From Flectonema sp. DT1601 (Eukaryota; Euglenozoa; Diplonemea; Diplonemida; Diplonemidae), in contig OZ025807.1 in NCBI GenBank assembly GCA_964019425.1, positions 434,001 to 498,000 on the forward strand: DNA of 64,000 nucleotides. Direction: 5' to 3'. The position numbers and the translations under genes were made by a program. Shown here in pieces: positions 33,806-44,289 of this stretch. The notes beneath the pieces are model-generated. The model made no database searches, was not told the DNA's origin, and saw only the letters and a list, made by a program, of their open reading frames with translations. The first letter of the stretch is position 1. Each line of letters opens with the position of its first letter.

Positions 33806-34388
33806 GAAGTGAGTTGAATTTCCAGGTGAGATTTGGACTGTTAGCTTTTGGCTAAGGCCCTCCCTGAAGAGCAAGAACAAAAAAACTACTCACACCTGAA
33901 GAAAACATACACAAAGAACACACTGTAAGCTGTGTGTGTATTTTGTGTTTGTCACAACAGGAGAGAAAAGAAAGAATGTCAAGGTTGGTCACCTTGCCTA
34001 TCAACGCACAACATTGGTGGTCTCTACTAGACCCTGAGTGATCCCACTGGATCTCTCATCGTTCATAGTACCCTGTGTGAAGTTATAAAATCAAAGGTAA
34101 ACTATGAACTACAAATGACTTAGCCTGTTATTATAATGCCACAGGCAGGCCCTGCATTCAGCAACTATCCAGCAGTGCTTGGATGTCCTGATCTTCTTCT
34201 AAAAAAAAGAAAGAAAAACAAAACTGTAGCTGGGATCACTCAGGATCAACAGACTACCAATGCTACCTGTTGTACTTGCTCACTATGGGGGGTGATGCCA
34301 AACACCCAGAAGTACTAAACTGTTTTCCTTCTTGCTGCCCAGGGGTTTCTGACCAGAACTAATAGAAAATAAAAACAGATGGGAAAAT
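33806..34388 (-). repeat. FB arm, copy e, inserted in the LINE tail
   Basis: GTGAGTTGAATTTCCAGGTG to GACCAGAACTAATAG. The uninterrupted tail is seen at 52365-52400 and 59505-59545 (AGATGGGAAACAGTGAAAA). A short AGATGGGAAA motif sits at both edges. Confidence 0.8.
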
Positions 34389-34560
34389 TAAAATGAATGA
34401 TAAAATTAATTGAGATTTATGACATAACAGACCAGATAGAGAGTAATAAAGGGAAAAGGAAAACGGGAAGGGTTCATTCACTTAGTTAAAGTTAAGACCG
34501 ATTAGTCAGTTTAAGGTCTTGACTAGGACCAACAAAAAAAAAAAAAAATAAATAAATAAA

Positions 34561-35290
34561 TAAATAAATAACGATCAAGCTGAGCTGATCTTGTTTTTAT
34601 TAAAATAAGGGGAGCGGGAGGGATGGAAGGAATAAAGGAAAAAAAAAGAAAAGGTCGATCAATTGGATCTGGTCGTCGAGAAGAAGAAGACAATTATTTT
34701 AAAGGTCGATCGGCATAGCCGATCGTTGAGAAAAATAACCAGATATAAATACAATCAGTTTAAATAAAAAAAAAAAAAATAAATAAATAAAAAAAGATTA
34801 ACGATCAAGCTGAGCTGATCTTGTTTTTATTAAAATAAGGGGAGCGGGAGGGATGGAAGGAATAAAGGAAAAAAAAAGAAAAGGTCGATCAATTGGATCT
34901 GGTCGTCGAGAAGAAGAAGACAATTATTTTAAAGGTCGATCGGCATAGCCGATCGTTGAGAAAAATAACCAGATATAAATACAATCAGTTTAAATAAAAA
35001 AAAAAAAAAATAAAAAAATAAAAAAAAAAGATTAACGATCAAGCTGAGCTGATCTTGTTTTTATTAAAATAAGGGGAGCGGGAGGGATGGAAGGAATAAA
35101 GGAAAAAAAAAGAAAAGGTCGATCAATTGGATCTGATCGTCGAGAAGAAGAAAACAATTATTTTTAAAAAAAAATGATCGGTATAGCCGATCGTTGAGAA
35201 AAGAACAGATATAAATACAATCGGTTTTGGTGATCGACGAGTGGAGCGATCACTTGACAAGAAGGAAAAAAGAAAGGACCGATTAATTGG
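34561..35290 (-). repeat. Satellite B array, three units
   Basis: Units of about 235 bp starting near 34565, 34798 and 35034, each with GATCAAGCTGAGCTGATC, CAATTG and CGATCGGCATAGCCGATCG (or its GATCGGTATAGCCGATC variant). The last unit carries the GTGATCG...CGATCAC pair. Confidence 0.95.
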
Positions 35291-35723
35291 GGCTTTGGTT
35301 GTATTCCCAAGGCATGTTTTTTTTTTTTTTTTTTATTATTCATTTACATTATTTTTTTTTTTTTTTTTTTTAAATTAATAATCACATTTTGTTCAAAAAT
35401 ATTTCATATTAGAGTAAAAGAAAAAGAAAAAAAAAGAAATAAGAGAAAAAAAAAAAAAAACCATTGCTGGCCCCCTCACCACTCATAGAGGATGAGGAGG
35501 CCAGTAAGGCGTCACTCAAATCTATGCCAAGCCTTGGGAACTTGGATTGGGGTTTAGACCATTTATAATTAACAATTAACAATTAACAATTAACCTGATT
35601 AACGTTATGATCTGACGGACATAAACATATTGATAAAATAATACAAACAAAAACGAACAATAAATAATAAATAAGCTAAAAAACTAAATAAACAAAGTGA
35701 TGTGAAAGTAAGGAAAAAGAGAA

Positions 35724-36420
35724 TTACAAGGGGGTGGAGTCACCGTGAACGTCATCAGCAGAACATCTCCTTCGATTGTAACGATATCTTGATGGAGGGG
35801 TTCGTTTTTTCAGAGTTGAACGCTCAGACTTTCTCGGCGGAGTTTCATTTTCCTCATGTTCTTCTGTGTCTGGCGGACTCAAACCTTCTGCCCATGAAGC
35901 TAATTGGAACTTCAGGGCCGCTATTTGAGACCGTGCCAAGGCGAGTTGAGCATTTAAATCGCTCGCCAGTCCCGTTAACATCATGGATTGCTCAAGCTGC
36001 TCTGCGTGAGTTGTACACCGTTGGTGATTCAGCTCCGAGAGGCGAAGTTGGGCATCCAGAAGTTGTTCTGAGAGCTCTGCCGCTTTCTCGTTTGTTTCGA
36101 GAGAGTCATCTACTGCTCGACAGTAGTTCTCGAGTAAGTCAATTCTACCCTCGGACCATTGTCTCGCAATAGGTGTATTCTCTTTAACGGAGATAACGTG
36201 ACTCTCTTGTCGTAAAATCTTGGTCGGCGTGCGGTCGAGAGCTTCACTCTGCGGCATTGTCGGAGGAATTGAGGCTAGAGGACAAAGAGGGGTGATATAA
36301 TTAAGGGTAGGGATAAGGGGTTTAATAAGAGGAGTAAAAAGACTACTCGTAGTTGTAAAGAGCGAGAGGTAGTTCTTTGCTATCTTCATCATAGCAACAG
36401 ATTCATACAGAACAGAAGTG
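35724..36420 (-). pseudogene. LINE coiled-coil tail, diverged subfamily
   Basis: Minus-strand frame of about 230 codons ending at 35724. It includes TPIARQWSEGRIDLLENYCR and ALKFQLASWAEGL, homologous to SPIARQWSEGRLDLLDNYCQ and ALKFQLQTWANGF in the LINE at 17113-17420. The end differs (RRCSADDVHGDSTPL). The 5-prime edge at about 36420 is a truncation. Confidence 0.8.
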
Positions 36421-37074
36421 CAGAGATGCAACTGAGGTGTGGAATGCAAAGGAGGAGAGGATTCGCAATATCCTTGATAGTAAGCCGAAGGAGAGCATGC
36501 CTGAAGTACTTCCCAAGATACCAGCTGCGCCAATTCCACAGGAAGCTAAGGAGGGGGGATTGGAGGTTGGGACAACACAGGCTGACCGACCACTCTTTGG
36601 TGAGGGTAGTTGGTTTGTTGATAATGGGGATGGGGGCAAGTGCAACATTTGCGGTGAGATTAGGATGAAGAATGGAGGCTCAGGGAAGAAAAACGCTGGA
36701 ACAAGTAACCTGCGGGCACACTTGCGTTGTCATCACAACCTCCCAGGAAGCGGGAAGCCTAAGGAGTTGGGGGTAACACATGGCACTTCCACCACTGATC
36801 TGTGTGTTTTAAAAGACTTGGTATGTAAACCATTGAATTTCTTTAGAAACATCAAGTGTTTGTACAATGTCTCACACCAACAGAGCATGATGGACAAAAT
36901 AGCTGTGTTCTTCTGCCAAAATAAGATAGCCCTGCAAGTGGTTGAAGATCCAACTTTCACTGGCATTACGTCTGCACCTGCAGGTGTTACGCGAAGGAGT
37001 CTGCTTGCCCACATTGAGAAGCTTGGGAATACCTGCCGTCAGAAGTTGCTTAAGCGGTTTGAAGGCGATGATGT
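36421..37074 (+). pseudogene. hAT transposase, N-terminal part with BED finger
   Basis: The frame through GTG at 36437 gives WNAKEERIRNIL, a Pro/Ala linker and a BED zinc finger (C-x2-C in KCNICGE, then HLRCHH). After a possible 63-nt GTATGT...CAG intron (36821-36883, length divisible by three) comes MMDKIAVFFCQNKIALQVVE with DPTFTGI, the conserved region before the hAT core, and KLLKRFEG. It is cut at 37074 by a LINE terminus. The core resumes at 38144, but 60-80 residues expected between them are missing. Confidence 0.75.
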
Positions 37075-37269
37075 GAATTTCGAAAAGGTGGGAAGTAACG
37101 GACTGGGAGCTTTTGGCTCCTGCCCTATTCCCGATGTAAACTTTCTTTTTATTTTTTTTTTTTTTTTTTAACAGGCCCAAAGGGCGACAATGATGGTTGC
37201 TGACCAAGGAATAATATTCAAATGAATTTTCGTTTCAAAGAAACGAACAGAATTAAGAGAGAGGTAGAG

Positions 37270-37300
<31 letters not shown>

Positions 37301-37478
37301 AAGAATAGAAAAAAAATATGAAGAGGAAATAATCAAACATGAAAAAAAAAAAAAAAATAAAATATAAATAAAAAACGTTGTATGAAAAAGGAAAAAAAGA
37401 AAAAAAAAAGACCAGAAAAGGAAAGAGAAAATGAAAAGGTATAATATTATTGTGGGGATATGAGGATAGCAGGGAGAT

Positions 37479-37513
<35 letters not shown>

Positions 37514-38051
37514 TTATTATTTAAAAAAGGGAAACAATCAGTTTAGCGTCTCGATCAGGACGGAAAATAGAAATTAATCGACATAGTCGATCGATAGAAA
37601 AAAAACAATGATAACATTGTTTATTCCTTTTTTTTTTTTTTTTTTTTTATTCTTTTTATTTATTTTTAAAGAAAAAACAATCAGTTTAGCGTCCTGACCA
37701 GGACGGAAAATTGAAAGTGATCGACATAGTCGATCGATAGAAAAAAAACAATGATAACATTGTTTATTCTTTTTTTTTTTTTTTTTTTTTTTTAAATCCT
37801 TTTAATTATTTTAAAGAAAAAACAATCAGTTTAGCGTCTTGACCAGGGCGGAAAATAGAAAGTAATCGACATAGTCGATCGATAAAAAAAAAACAATGAT
37901 AACATTGTTTATTCCTTTTTTTTTTTTTTTTTTTTTATTCTTTTTATTTATTTTTAAAGAAAAAACAATCAGTTTAGCGTCCTGACCAGGACGGAAAATT
38001 GAAAGTGATCGACATAGTCGATCGATAAAAAAACAATGATAACATTGTTTA

Positions 38052-38085
<34 letters not shown>

Positions 38086-38143
38086 CTTTTAATTATTTTT
38101 TAAAGAAAAAACAATCAGTTTAGCGTCTTGACCAGGACGGACA
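37075..38143 (-). mobile_element. LINE copy: terminal module and about five satellite A units
   Basis: GAATTTCGAAAAGGTGGG at the left, terminal module to about 37480, then satellite A to GACCAGGACGGA. It is 5-prime truncated within satellite A and inserted in antisense in the hAT gene. Confidence 0.8.
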
Positions 38144-38637
38144 ATTATGTTTGATGGGGCGACACTACCTGGAAAGCGACGAGTGCTGAACTTCAGTATT
38201 CACAATGGCCATATGGCCCTGTTTTTTAGAAGTGTAGTAGTTACTAGCTTTTCTGCTGCAGATGCCTTGAAGGTACTTCGAAGCATCACTACTGAGCTAC
38301 TTGAAGCTAATGTTGTTCCACTTGCCTTCTGTGCTGACAATGCAAAGAGCATGCAGAATGCCCTGAAGGAAGCAGCACTTCCAGTTAGTATGTATCTAAA
38401 AAAGCAAACATTACCTGCTGCCCAACATTTTACAAACTAAGATTTAATAAACCATCACAGAGATGGAGAGTCTTGAAGAAGACACTGACAATGACAGTGC
38501 AGCATCTTGTGAAAGTGCAGGAGAAGAAGACCCAGAGGGCATTGACGCAGATGCTCTAGAGCAGATGCTTCAGGCTGCAGGGAAGGAGAAGCTCCTCACT
38601 ATCAGATGTGCAGCACATTCATTGCAGCTGTTAATGT
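38144..38637 (+). pseudogene. hAT transposase core fragment with an intron
   Basis: MFDGATLPGKRRVLNFSIHN gives the hAT DGxT-type block, CADNAKSMQNAL the DNAxNM-type block, then after splicing an acidic insert (SLEEDTDNDS) and RCAAHSLQLL, the hAT C-aaH-LqL block. The intron 38388-38460 (73 nt, GTATGT...CACAG, phase 1) keeps the frame: CCA GTT A/AG ATG GAG. It is cut at 38637 by satellite A; the C-terminal dimerisation region is absent from the window. Confidence 0.8.
38388..38460 (+). other. Spliceosomal intron in the hAT gene, 73 nt
   Basis: Strong donor GTATGT, acceptor ATCACAG, with in-frame stops if unspliced. Removal joins two conserved hAT blocks in frame. Confidence 0.75.
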
Positions 38638-40040
38638 GTTTTTTTTTATCGATCGACTATGTCGATCACTTTCTATTTTCCGTCCTGGTCAAGACGCTAA
38701 ACTGATTGTTTTTTTTTTTTCAAAATTAATAAAAAAGAATATAAAAAAATACAAAAAAAAGAATAAACAATGTTATCATTGTTTTTTTTATCGTTCGACT
38801 TTGTCGACTAATTTCTATTTTCCGTTTTTTTTCTTTAAAAAATAAATAAAAAGAATTTAAAATAAAAAAAAAGAATAAACAATGTTATCATTGTTTTTTT
38901 ATCGATCGACTATGTCGATCACTTTCTATTTTCCGTCCTGGTCAAGACGCTAAACTGATTGTTTTTTTTTCAAAATTAATAAAAAAGAATATAAAAAAAA
39001 AAAAAAAAAAGAATAAACAATGTTATCATTGTTTTTTTTTTATCGTTCGACTTTGTCGACTAATTTCTATTTTCCGTTTCTTTTCTTTAAAGAATAAATA
39101 AAAAGATTTTAAAATAAAAAAAAAAGAATAAACAATGTTATCATTGTTTTTTTTTATCGATCGACTATGTCGATCACTTTCTATTTTCCGTCCTGGTCAA
39201 GACGCTAAACTGATTGTTTTTTTTTTTTCAAAATTAATAAAAAAGAATATAAAAAAATACAAAAAAAAGAATAAACAATGTTATCATTGTTTTTTTTATC
39301 GTTCGACTTTGTCGACTAATTTCTATTTTCCGTTTTTTTTCTTTAAAAAATAAATAAAAAGAATTTAAAATAAAAAAAAAGAATAAACAATGTTATCATT
39401 GTTTTTTTATCTATCGACTATGTCGATCACTTTCTATTTTCCGTCCTGGTCAAGACGCTAAACTGATTGTTTTTTCTTTAAAAATAAATAAAAAGAATAA
39501 AAAAAAAAAAAAAAAAAAAGGAATAAACAATGTTATCATTGTTTTTTTTTTTTATCGATCGACTATGTCGATTACTTTCTATTTTCCGCCCTGGTCAAGA
39601 CGCTAAACTGATTGTTTTTTCTTTAAAATAATTAAAAGGATTTAAAAAAAAAAAAAAAAAAAAAAAAGAATAAACAATGTTATCATTGTTTTTTTTCTAT
39701 CGATCGACTATGTCGATCACTTTCAATTTTCCGTCCTGGTCAGGACGCTAAACTGATTGTTTTTTCTTTAAAAATAAATAAAAAGAATAAACAATGTTAT
39801 CATTGTTTTTTTTCTATCGATCGACTATGTCGATCACTTTCAATTTTCCGTCCTGGTCAGGACGCTAAACTGATTGTTTTTTCTTTAAAAATAAATAAAA
39901 AGAATAAAAAAAAAAAAAAAAAAAAAGGAATAAACAATGTTATCATTGTTTTTTTTCTATCGATCGACTATGTCGATTAATTTCTATTTTCCGTCCTGAT
40001 CGAGACGCTAAACTGATTGTTTCCTTTTTTTAAATAATAA

Positions 40041-40076
<36 letters not shown>

Positions 40077-40470
40077 ATCTCCCTGCTATCCTCATATCCC
40101 CACAATAATATTATACCTTTTCATTTTCTCTTTCCTTTTCTGGTCTTTTTTTTCTTTTTTTCCTTTTTCATACAACGTTTTTTATTTATATTTTATTTTT
40201 TTTTTTTTTTTTTCATGTTTGATTATTTCCTCTTCATTTTTTTTTCTATTCTTTCTTTTTTTTTTTTTTTTTTTTTTCTCTACCTCTCTCTTAATTCTGT
40301 TCGTTTCTTTGAAACGAAAATTCATTTGAATATTATTCCTTGGTCAGCAACCATCATTGTCGCCCTTTGGGCCTGTTAAAAAAAAAAAAAAAATAAAAAG
40401 AAAGTTTACATCGGGAATAGGGCAGGAGCCAAAAGCTCCCAGTCCGTTACTTCCCACTTTATCGAAATTC
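38638..40470 (+). mobile_element. LINE copy: satellite A plus terminal module, plus strand
   Basis: About 11 satellite A units, then the terminal module from about 40070 ending TTATCGAAATTC at 40470, followed by about 14 A. It is 5-prime truncated within satellite A, directly after the hAT core. Confidence 0.8.
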
Positions 40471-42330
40471 AAAAAAAAAAAAAAGAATAAACAATGTTAT
40501 CATTGTTTTTTTTATCGTTCGACTTTGTCGACTAATTTCTATTTTCCGTTTTTTTTCTTTAAAAAATAAATAAAAAGAATTTAAAATAAAAAAAAAGAAT
40601 AAACAATGTTATCATTGTTTTTTTATCGATCGACTATGTCGATCACTTTCTATTTTCCGTCCTGGTCAAGACGCTAAACTGATTGTTTTTTTTTCAAAAT
40701 TAATAAAAAAGAATATAAAAAAAAAAAAAAAAAAAGAATAAACAATGTTATCATTGTTTTTTTTTTATCGTTCGACTTTGTCGACTAATTTCTATTTTCC
40801 GTTTCTTTTCTTTAAAGAATAAATAAAAAGAATTTAAAATAAAAAAAAAGAATAAACAATGTTATCATTGTTTTTTTATCGATCGACTATGTCGATCACT
40901 TTCTATTTTCCGTCCTGGTCAAGACGCTAAACTGATTGTTTTTTTTTTTCAAAATTAATAAAAAAGAATATAAAAAAAAAAAAAAAAAAGGAAAAACAAT
41001 GTTATCATTGTTTTTTTTTATCGTTCGACTTTGTCGACTAATTTCTATTTTCCGTTTCTTTTCTTTAAAGAATAAATAAAAAGAATTTAAAATAAAAAAA
41101 AAGAATAAACAATGTTATCATTGTTTTTTTTTATCGATCGACTATGTCGATCACTTTCTATTTTCCGTCCTGGTCAAGACGCTAAACTGATTGTTTTTTT
41201 TTTTCAAAATTAATAAAAAAGAATATAAAAAAATACAAAAAAAAGAATAAACAATGTTATCATTGTTTTTTTTATCGTTCGACTTTGTCGACTAATTTCT
41301 ATTTTCCGTTTTTTTTTTCTTAAAAAAATAAATAAAAAGAATTTAAAATAAAAAAAAAGAATAAACAATGTTATCATTGTTTTTTTTATCGATCGACTAT
41401 GTCGATCACTTTCTATTTTCCGTCCTGGTCAAGACGCTAAACTGATTGTTTTTTTTTTCAAAATTAATAAAAAAGAATATTAAAAAAAATACAAAAAAAA
41501 AAGAATAAACAATGTTATCATTGTTTTTTTTTTTATCGTTCGACTTTGTCGACTAATTTCTATTTTCCATTTTTTTTCTTTAAAAAATAAATAAAAAGAA
41601 TTTAAAATAAAAAAAAAGAATAAACAATGTTATCATTGTTTTTTTTTATCGATCGACTATGTCGATTACTTTCTATTTTCCGTCCTGGTCAAGACGCTAA
41701 ACTGATTGTTTTTTTTTTCAAAATAAAAAAAAAAAATAAAAAAAAAGAATAAACAATGTTATCATTGTTTTTTTTTATCGTTCGACTTTGTTGACTAATT
41801 TCTATTTTCCGTTTTTTTTCTTTAAAAAATAAATAAAAAGAATTTAAAAAAAAAAAAAAAAAAAAGAATAAACAATGTTATCATTGTTTTTTTTATCGAT
41901 TGACTATGTCGATTACTTTCTATTTTCCGTCCTGGTCAAGACGCTAAACTGATTGTTTTTTTTTCAAAATAAAAAAAAAATATTAAAAAAAAAAATAAAA
42001 AAAAAGAATAAACAATGTTATCATTGTTTTTTTTTATCGTTCGACTTTGTTGACTAATTTCTATTTTCCGTTTTTTTTCTTTAAAAAATAAATAAAAAGA
42101 ATTTAAAAAAAAAAAAAAAAAAAAAAGAATAAACAATGTTATCATTGTTTTTTTTATCGATCGACTATGTCGATTACTTTCTATTTTCCGTCCTGGTCAA
42201 GACGCTAAACTGATTGTTTTTTTTTTCAAAATTAATAAAAAAGAATATAAAAAAATACAAAAAAAAAGAATAAACAATGTTATCATTGTTTTTTTTATCG
42301 TTCGACTTTGTTGACTAATATCTATTTTCA
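40471..42330 (+). repeat. Satellite A array
   Basis: About 14 units in plus orientation, ending in a short unit at 42328 where a rearranged mariner-like copy begins. Confidence 0.95.
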
Positions 42331-42975
42331 AGAAAAAATGCCAATCTCTGATGCATTTCCCTTTTTTTTCCAGAAAAAAATTAAATGCAGCAACAGGATT
42401 AACTTTTCCGTGCCGACAGTGACATTCTCTTAGTACCCATAACGCACCTGTCGGGTTCCAACGGTCAGTAAAAAAAGTGAAAAAAAAATAATCCCACCGC
42501 GTAAAATGAGAGATTGGGGCCGAACCTTTCCACCTCGTAAAAAATCTCGAAAATGGATGCATTTTTGACCAATGGCTGCTCGAAGCAAAACTGGTTTTCG
42601 CGGCCGGTTATTTTTGGAATGACTAATTAGTCATTCCAAAAATAACCGTCCATTTTAGGGTTCCAGTATTTCATAGGTGAAAATAGGGAGTAAAACTTAA
42701 AACCGAATACCCATTTTAATCGCTTTTGCACCGCTGATTTCATTCCCGCTGCGATTCGAAAAAATGCAGCTAAAATTCAAAAAAATTGTGACATTTTTGT
42801 GTGGTAAAATTTTTGAATAATGGAACTGTTGATGTCTAATCGGCTGCCCCGGGTGCTAAAATGAAAGATCGGTATATGGTTCTAATCCGGCCGTACCTGG
42901 TCGGATGTTTTACTCTGAAACAGTTACAAAGGCTGCTCGAAGCAAAACAGTACCTTGTACATCTTACACTACACT
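42331..42975. mobile_element. Rearranged mariner-like copy, ends fused
   Basis: 42331-42626 equals the right part (28177-28472) and 42627-42975 equals the left part (27055-27404) of the element at 27055. The two outer ends are joined directly at GACTAA/TTAGTC. The internal 772 bp are absent. Confidence 0.85.
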
Positions 42976-43368
42976 GAATAAGAAATTTGGGAGAGGAATA
43001 GGGGCAGTGAACTTTTGATTCAGGCCCTTCCCAACGAACAGGACGAAGACTTCTAAAACCTGAGATGAACCAATTGAGTTGAAACAAACAAATAACAGAG
43101 ACGCAACACATACCGGAACATCATCGCAAGCAATGCTTCGGACCTCCGTCGACCTTCGTTCTTCCGGCGGCAAAGGGAAACAAGAAAGAACGGGCAATGA
43201 GACAAACCTGTTAGTTGGTGTTGTGTTGTTGTTAAAAACAAAAACATAAACGCCAGGAAGTTCGACAACGAAGACATCGACATCGATCGCTGCTCTGCAG
43301 ATGTCCGGCGGGTGTTTGTCTACACTGTGTTTATTGTTTGTTTTTTTCCCAAGGTTCAACCCTGGGGA
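42976..43368 (-). repeat. Partial 1,283-bp unit, reversed
   Basis: From GAATAAGAAATTTGGGAG to CCAAGGTTCAACCCTGG, complementary to 20805-21195. It ends at the same CAAATTTCTTA point as the copies at 13446 and 26326. Confidence 0.85.
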
Positions 43369-43370
43369 AT

Positions 43371-44275
43371 GACCATCATCGTCCATATTGTGTAATTAAG
43401 ACTGAATAAATAAATGGATACTAAATTATAATTATAATGTTAAAGAGATTAAACACAAACAACTGACGTCGGGGTAATGTTGCATCTTCGAGAGGTCGGT
43501 TACCCAAGACTTTGAAAAACACCGAGGCAAGAGGTGCAACAAGCCAGAAACAACAGGTACACCAATAGCGAACCTCAAGAAGAAACACCCAGGGTGGGAG
43601 GGTGGGAAATTCTTTTGTTTTAGAGAAATAACAAAAAGAGCAAAATTTGCTAAGGAAAGGAAGTAACATATTAGTTAAAAGTGTACCGATATAATATAAC
43701 GTCTCAAACACAGCGCTAACCAGTGCAACGAGAGCTAATAAGTTCGATAAGCCACTGCTGAACCAACATAATAGGTGCAGAGTGCATTTTAGATAAGGAA
43801 GGACATTTTTCATTTTCCGTTCCGTTAGGACAGAAAAGTAATAAGTATAAAATAATTTTCGACGTACCAGAGCCTGCATAGCCGAGTTGTTATGGTCGTC
43901 GACCTTAAATCGCTTACGTAACCGTGGTCGGGGGTTCAATTCCCGGTCACGGCACAATTTTTGGTATTTTTAACCAGAAAAATTTAAAGTAAAAAACAGT
44001 AAGAAAAAGGCACAAAAGTGGACTTGGTGATCATTCCCTGAGTAAACTATGAGAATGACCATCATCGTCCATATTGTGTAATTAAGACTGAATAAATAAA
44101 TGGATACTAAATTATAATTATAATGTTAAAGAGATTAAACACAAACAACTGACGTCGGGGTAATGTTGCATCTTCGAGAGGTCGGTTACCCAAGACTTTG
44201 AAAAACACCGAGGCAAGAGGTGCAACAAGCCAGAAACAACAGGTACACCAATAGCGAACCTCAAGAAGAAACACC
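43371..44275 (-). repeat. 222-bp direct repeats flanking a possible membrane ORF and a SINE
   Basis: 43371-43593 and 44052-44275 are near-identical direct repeats (ATGACCATCATCGTCCATAT to AGAAGAAACACCC). Between them a minus-strand frame (ATG near 43811, stop about 43421, about 130 codons) encodes several hydrophobic stretches (LLCWFSSGLSNLLALVALVS). It may be a small membrane protein or chance. 43775-43845 is related to 58363-58440. Confidence 0.5.
43868..44051 (+). mobile_element. SINE with tRNA-Leu-like head
   Basis: A box TAGCCGAGTTGTTATGG, anticodon loop CTTAAAT (TAA, Leu), an extended variable region and a B box GGTTCAATTCCCGG, then CACGGCACA. The body of about 95 bp ends GAGTAAACTATGA. 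It shares head and body with 3889-4047 and more distantly with 59046-59200. Confidence 0.7.
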
Positions 44276-44289
44276 CCAACGCCAGTAAA

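Larger units (their letters stand above)
26771..36420 (-). mobile_element. LINE copy X, 5-prime truncated, with nested insertions
   Basis: Read on the minus strand from 36420: coiled-coil end of the ORF, stop at 35724, 3-prime UTR, satellite B (35290-34561), spacer with a GGTATCTC minisatellite, satellite A (33330-28640), terminal module, and the terminus GAATTTCGATAAAGTGGG read from the left at 26771. Three younger elements sit inside: an FB arm (33806-34388), a MITE (29806-30251) and a mariner-like element (27055-28472). The order is the same as in copy Y (49129-53925). I infer one retrotransposed unit of about 7.2 kb before the insertions. Confidence 0.75.

Noticed and set aside
26757-36425. 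GCAGAG at both edges of LINE copy X as a target duplication
   Set aside because: Only six bases, offset from the terminus, and joining there does not connect the coiled-coil frame to the hAT frame.
38606-39353. Frames with CYHCFFYRSTLSTNFYFPFFF
   Set aside because: Translation of satellite A; it appears in every array.
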